Shown here piece by piece: positions 6,187 to 6,775 of a stretch of 6,775 nt of DNA (within the stretch, counting starts at the first letter, position 1; each line of letters opens with the position of its first letter). The translations under genes were made by a program, and so were the position numbers. The DNA comes from Methanobacterium sp. GTDB lineage: Archaea > Methanobacteriota > Methanobacteria > Methanobacteriales > Methanobacteriaceae. The notes under the pieces were generated by a model. The model saw only the letters and a list, made by a program, of their open reading frames with translations, was not told the DNA's origin and made no database searches. Location: NCBI GenBank assembly GCA_021372715.1, contig JAJFTX010000095.1:1-6775 (forward strand), in the 5' to 3' direction.

Positions 6187-6775
6187 ATGAATATAATCAT
6201 GACAAATGAAAAATACCAGGCTTTATCCATCCAGGATGAAATCCGAATCATTATAGAGAAATTCTTTCAGGATGAGAAAAATAGCAATATGCAATCCAGA
6301 AGCAATGCTAAAAATTCCTTAAAGAAGTATCTTATCGAAACTAGTGATGGTTCATACACATTTAAATCAAATAAATTCGATGGTAAGTCCGAGACCATGC
6401 ATACTCATCATGGCGCAATAACCGAAGCCTGGGAGAAATTCATAAAACCATCTAAACTTGAAGGTAAAGATACTGTCAACATTCTGGACATTTGCAGTGG
6501 TATTGGCTACAATGCTGCCAGTTGCCTAGAATACTTAGATGATGATGTGGAAATAGACATGGATATGGTTGAAATATCCAAAGAAACACTAGCTCTGGCA
6601 TTATTACTGGACAATCCCCTTAATTCATATAAATTAGTTAAAAAAGCAATAGAAGATAAATTATACGAAGAGGGATGGATCAAAATAAAAATGGTTGATG
6701 ATGAAATTCCAGATAGGATTAATATCAAGCTCCATATAGAAGAAGCTAGAAATTATTTGAAAAATAATAAAGGAC
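6187..6775 (+). CDS. MnmC-like (COG4121-type) SAM-dependent methyltransferase, 3'-truncated
   Basis: The frame is open from ATG 6187 to the right edge, giving 196 residues of an incomplete protein. After a charged N-terminal segment, YTFKSNKFDGKSETMHTHHGAITEAWEKF is recognisable at residues 57-85, followed by SAM-binding motif I NILDICSGIGYNA (98-110) and an acidic second-strand end at E129 (DMVEIS). This arrangement matches the archaeal relatives of MnmC, whose bacterial methyltransferase domain completes 5-methylaminomethyl-uridine at tRNA position 34. A tRNA-modifying role here is inferred from family and not proven. An ATG at 6199 is an alternative start. A stop at 6172-6174 rules out an earlier one. 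Neither ATG has a ribosome-binding site, so a leaderless or very short-leader message is possible. It is divergent from the flavoprotein gene. Confidence 0.8.
   Translation, partial: MNIIMTNEKYQALSIQDEIRIIIEKFFQDEKNSNMQSRSNAKNSLKKYLIETSDGSYTFKSNKFDGKSETMHTHHGAITEAWEKFIKPSKLEGKDTVNILDICSGIGYNAASCLEYLDDDVEIDMDMVEISKETLALALLLDNPLNSYKLVKKAIEDKLYEEGWIKIKMVDDEIPDRINIKLHIEEARNYLKNNKG

Noticed and set aside
6507..6728. Minus-strand open frame of 73 codons opposite the MnmC-like gene
   Set aside because: The plus-strand frame encodes a recognisable SAM motif across the same bases, so this is a shadow.

Overview
The window is AT-rich and densely coded, with 10-100 bp gaps between most genes. It looks archaeal, most likely a methanogen of the Methanobacteriales. 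The reasons are the gene families: a soluble GT2 sugar transferase next to a DUF2304 membrane protein and an archaeal-type PST flippase, a cysteine-rich iron-sulfur flavoprotein of the methanogen Isf type, and a MnmC-like methyltransferase. Ribosome-binding sites resemble GGAGGTGAT, GTG and TTG starts are likely, and BRE/TATA-like AT-rich boxes stand upstream of genes. The taxon is inferred from family recall and was not tested by a search.

Positions 1-2799 (+ strand) hold the 3' end of one surface-glycan cluster: a GT-B glycosyltransferase cut by the left edge, a complete GT4 glycosyltransferase with an intact EX7E motif, and a class I SAM-dependent methyltransferase. The methyltransferase probably modifies a glycan or its precursor.

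Positions 2845-5280 (- strand) form a converging operon. Transcription order is GT2 glycosyltransferase (dolichyl-phosphate-sugar synthase-like), DUF2304 small membrane protein, then a twelve-helix Wzx/PST flippase. The two arms meet in a 45 bp gap. Together they fit a pathway in which sugars are loaded onto a lipid carrier, the glycan is extended by GT4 enzymes on the cytoplasmic face, methylated, and flipped across the membrane for S-layer, N-glycan or exopolysaccharide assembly.

Positions 5375-5962 (- strand) encode an iron-sulfur flavoprotein, which marks the boundary of the glycan region. A roughly 220 bp AT-rich intergenic region (5963-6186) follows. It carries a promoter-like box, a small inverted repeat and five degenerate copies of a short element at 31-41 bp spacing. 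A divergent gene then starts at 6187 and runs off the right edge: a MnmC-like (COG4121-type) methyltransferase of which 196 residues are visible.

No tRNA, rRNA, CRISPR array, transposase or insertion sequence was seen. I found no convincing new defence or mobile system. The points most worth a second look are the GT2-DUF2304-flippase module, the repeat-bearing intergenic region, and the unusual donor-site sequence of the first glycosyltransferase.
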